Assembly: GCA_020435885.1 (NCBI GenBank)
Contig: JAGQYU010000003.1
Span: 4,653 to 21,684 of the forward strand
Length of the DNA: 17,032 nucleotides
Direction of reading: 5' to 3'
Origin: Flavobacteriaceae bacterium
GTDB lineage: Bacteria > Bacteroidota > Bacteroidia > Flavobacteriales > Flavobacteriaceae
Shown: positions 14,996 through 17,032 of the stretch, piece by piece
How the letters are laid out: each line of letters opens with the position of its first letter
How positions within the stretch are numbered: position 1 is the stretch's first letter
The notes under the pieces: generated by a model
What the model was told of the DNA's origin: nothing
Seen by the model: the letters and a program-made list of their open reading frames with translations, nothing else
The model's database searches: none
Position numbers and translations under genes: made by a program

Positions 14996-17032
14996 TGGAA
15001 GAAGATAACAACGAGTTAGAGAATAATCTAAACAACGATAATTTTTCAGAGGAAACCATAACCAAAGTAACCGGCATGTATAAAGACTGGTTCTTAGACT
15101 ATGCCTCTTATGTAATTTTAGAACGTGCCGTACCTGCCATAGACGATGGTTTTAAACCCGTACAGCGCCGCATTATGCAGTCTATGAAAGACCTTGATGA
15201 CGGCCGTTATAACAAAGTAGCCAATTTGGTAGGTCATACCATGCAATACCACCCTCATGGGGATGCCAGTATTGCAGATGCTATGGTACAATTGGGGCAA
15301 AAAGAACTGTTGATAGACATGCAAGGTAACTGGGGTAATATCCTCACGGGAGACGGTGCTGCGGCCTCACGTTATATCGAAGCACGCCTATCAAAATTTG
15401 CATTAGAAGTAGTTTTTAACCCTAAAACTACAGTTTGGCAAGCCTCTTACGACGGCAGAAAAAAAGAACCGGTAAATTTACCTGTTAAGTTTCCGTTATT
15501 GCTTGCACAGGGTGCTGAAGGTATTGCCGTTGGTTTGTCTACAAAAATACTTCCGCATAATTTTAATGAGTTGATAGATGCTTCTATCAATTACTTAAAG
15601 AAGAGAAGTTTTAAACTCTTTCCTGATTTTCTTACCGGAGGCATTATTGATGTAACCAATTACAATGATGGTAAACGTGGCGGTAAAATTAGAGTACGTG
15701 CAAAAATATCTCAATTAGACAAAAATACACTGGTAATCAATGAAGTCCCATTTGGAACTACCACTTCTACGTTAATTGACACCATTATTAAGGCCAATGA
15801 AAAAGGCAAAATTAAAATAAAACGTATTGAAGACAATACTGCAGCCGAAGTTGAAATTCTAATACATTTACCTAGCGGAGTTTCACCAGATAAGACGATA
15901 GATGCGCTCTATGCTTTTACAGGTTGTGAACAATCTATTTCACCTTTAGGATGTGTAGTAGATGACAACAGACCTGTGTTTACCGGTGTATCAGATGTTC
16001 TTAAAAGATCAACAGATCATACGGTAGATCTTTTAAAGCAAGAGCTTGAAATTCAATTAAATGAACTCCAAGAGCAATGGCATTTTGCTTCGTTAGAACG
16101 TATCTTTATCGAAAATAGAATCTATCGAGATATTGAAGAAGAAGAAACTTGGGAAGGAGTTATCAGTGCCATCGACAAGGGGTTAAAACCTTTTACAAAA
16201 CATCTTAAAAGAGCTGTTACAGAAGAAGATATTGTACGCCTTACAGAGATTCGCATTAAACGTATCTCAAAATTTGATATCGACAAAGCAAAACAATTCA
16301 TTGAAAGTCTTGAAAATCAGATTGCTGAAGTAAAAAATCATCTGGAAAATTTAATTGAATATGCTATTGATTACTTCAAAAAATTAAAAGAAAAATACGG
16401 TAAAGGCAAAGAACGAAAAACCGAAATACGCATTTTTGAAGATATAGTTGCTACCAAAGTAGCTATGAAAAATGCTAAACTCTACGTTAACCGTGAAGAA
16501 GGTTTTATTGGAACATCATTAAAGAAAGATGAATTTGTCTGCGATTGTGCTGATATTGATGATGTTATTGTTTTCCGTGAAGATGGAACTATGATCATAA
16601 CTCGCCTTGACGCAAAAACCTTCGTTGGTAAAAACATTATTCATGTGGATGTTTTCAAGAAAAATGACAAGCGTACCATCTTCAATATGATCTATAAAGA
16701 TGGTAAATCTGGCCCAACCTTTATGAAACGTTTTGCTGTTACCGGAATTACCAGAGATAAAGAGTATGACCTGACAGCCGGTTCAAAAGGGTCTTCAATA
16801 TTATATTTTTCTGCCAATCCAAATGGAGAAGCTGAGGTAATTACAATATATCTGCGTGCTGTCGGTAACATTAAAAAATTGAAGTGGGATATAGATTTTG
16901 CTGATCTTGCTATAAAAGGCAGAAGTTCTAAAGGGAATCTTGTAACCAAATACACTGTTAAGAAAATTGAGTTAAAAGAAAAAGGTATTTCAACGCTTAA
17001 ACCTCGCAAAATTTGGTTTGATGATGCTGTTC
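14995..17032 (+). CDS. parC: DNA topoisomerase IV subunit A (3' end missing)
   Basis: DNA cleavage-rejoining subunit that pairs with ParE. The frame is open from the ATG at 14995 to the right edge: 679 residues are seen, and family members of this type are about 850-900, so the end of the C-terminal DNA-wrapping domain is missing. An acidic, asparagine-rich leader (1-20) precedes the breakage-reunion domain. FKPVQRRIM is at 53-61, YHPHGDASIADAMV at 85-98, and the catalytic Tyr127 in GAAASRYIEARLS. A coiled-coil segment is likely around 340-475. At the residue matching quinolone-contact Ser83 of E. coli GyrA there is Ala91; the Asp87 equivalent is Asp95. The start overlaps the parE stop by one base. 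Confidence 0.95.
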   Translation, partial: MEEDNNELENNLNNDNFSEETITKVTGMYKDWFLDYASYVILERAVPAIDDGFKPVQRRIMQSMKDLDDGRYNKVANLVGHTMQYHPHGDASIADAMVQLGQKELLIDMQGNWGNILTGDGAAASRYIEARLSKFALEVVFNPKTTVWQASYDGRKKEPVNLPVKFPLLLAQGAEGIAVGLSTKILPHNFNELIDASINYLKKRSFKLFPDFLTGGIIDVTNYNDGKRGGKIRVRAKISQLDKNTLVINEVPFGTTTSTLIDTIIKANEKGKIKIKRIEDNTAAEVEILIHLPSGVSPDKTIDALYAFTGCEQSISPLGCVVDDNRPVFTGVSDVLKRSTDHTVDLLKQELEIQLNELQEQWHFASLERIFIENRIYRDIEEEETWEGVISAIDKGLKPFTKHLKRAVTEEDIVRLTEIRIKRISKFDIDKAKQFIESLENQIAEVKNHLENLIEYAIDYFKKLKEKYGKGKERKTEIRIFEDIVATKVAMKNAKLYVNREEGFIGTSLKKDEFVCDCADIDDVIVFREDGTMIITRLDAKTFVGKNIIHVDVFKKNDKRTIFNMIYKDGKSGPTFMKRFAVTGITRDKEYDLTAGSKGSSILYFSANPNGEAEVITIYLRAVGNIKKLKWDIDFADLAIKGRSSKGNLVTKYTVKKIELKEKGISTLKPRKIWFDDAV

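Noticed and set aside
1..17032. Mobile element, prophage, CRISPR or toxin-antitoxin content
   Set aside because: No transposase, integrase, phage structural gene, regularly spaced repeat or small toxin-like pair was seen on either strand.

Overview
The window looks like a chromosomal segment of a member of the Bacteroidota, most likely the family Flavobacteriaceae. The support is: AT-rich sequence, no obvious Shine-Dalgarno sites, TAnnTTTG-type -7 elements upstream of several genes, a type IX secretion (T9SS) type B C-terminal sorting domain, a PorP/SprF-family outer membrane protein, and Flavobacteria-type RecQ, ParE and ParC sequences. I see no insertion sequence, prophage, CRISPR array or foreign block. 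Genes are tightly packed and no gene-free stretch exceeds 300 bases.

Layout. Bases 1-39 are the 3' half of a tRNA-Gly. It converges, with no spacer, on a minus-strand THUMP-domain RNA methyltransferase (40-1203). A divergent promoter region (1204-1287) separates that gene from a plus-strand pair: a small SAM methyltransferase and a ZIP-family metal transporter that overlap by an ATGA. The transporter converges on recQ (minus) with overlapping stop codons. recQ diverges from a plus-strand envelope cluster kdsD-tatC-lptB (KDO precursor synthesis, twin-arginine export, LPS export ATPase), which ends at a strong bidirectional terminator (7529-7554).

On the other side of that terminator is a minus-strand unit of three secreted or outer-membrane proteins. 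In transcription order these are a 1096-aa modular T9SS type B substrate with SprB-like modules, a PorP/SprF-like protein, and a 105-aa PepSY-like secreted protein. Upstream of it on the same strand is pssA (phosphatidylserine synthase), whose coding sequence clearly extends past the first canonical start codon. pssA diverges from parE-parC (topoisomerase IV), which overlap by one base; parC runs off the right edge.

The gene content is mostly housekeeping: RNA modification, DNA repair and topology, lipid and LPS biogenesis, and protein export. The accessory part is the T9SS substrate/PorP/small-protein unit, the best candidate here for something with undescribed detail. The other unusual points are the non-ATG starts (pssA, recQ, kdsD), a RecQ without the usual zinc-binding cysteines, and the very tight convergent gene ends.
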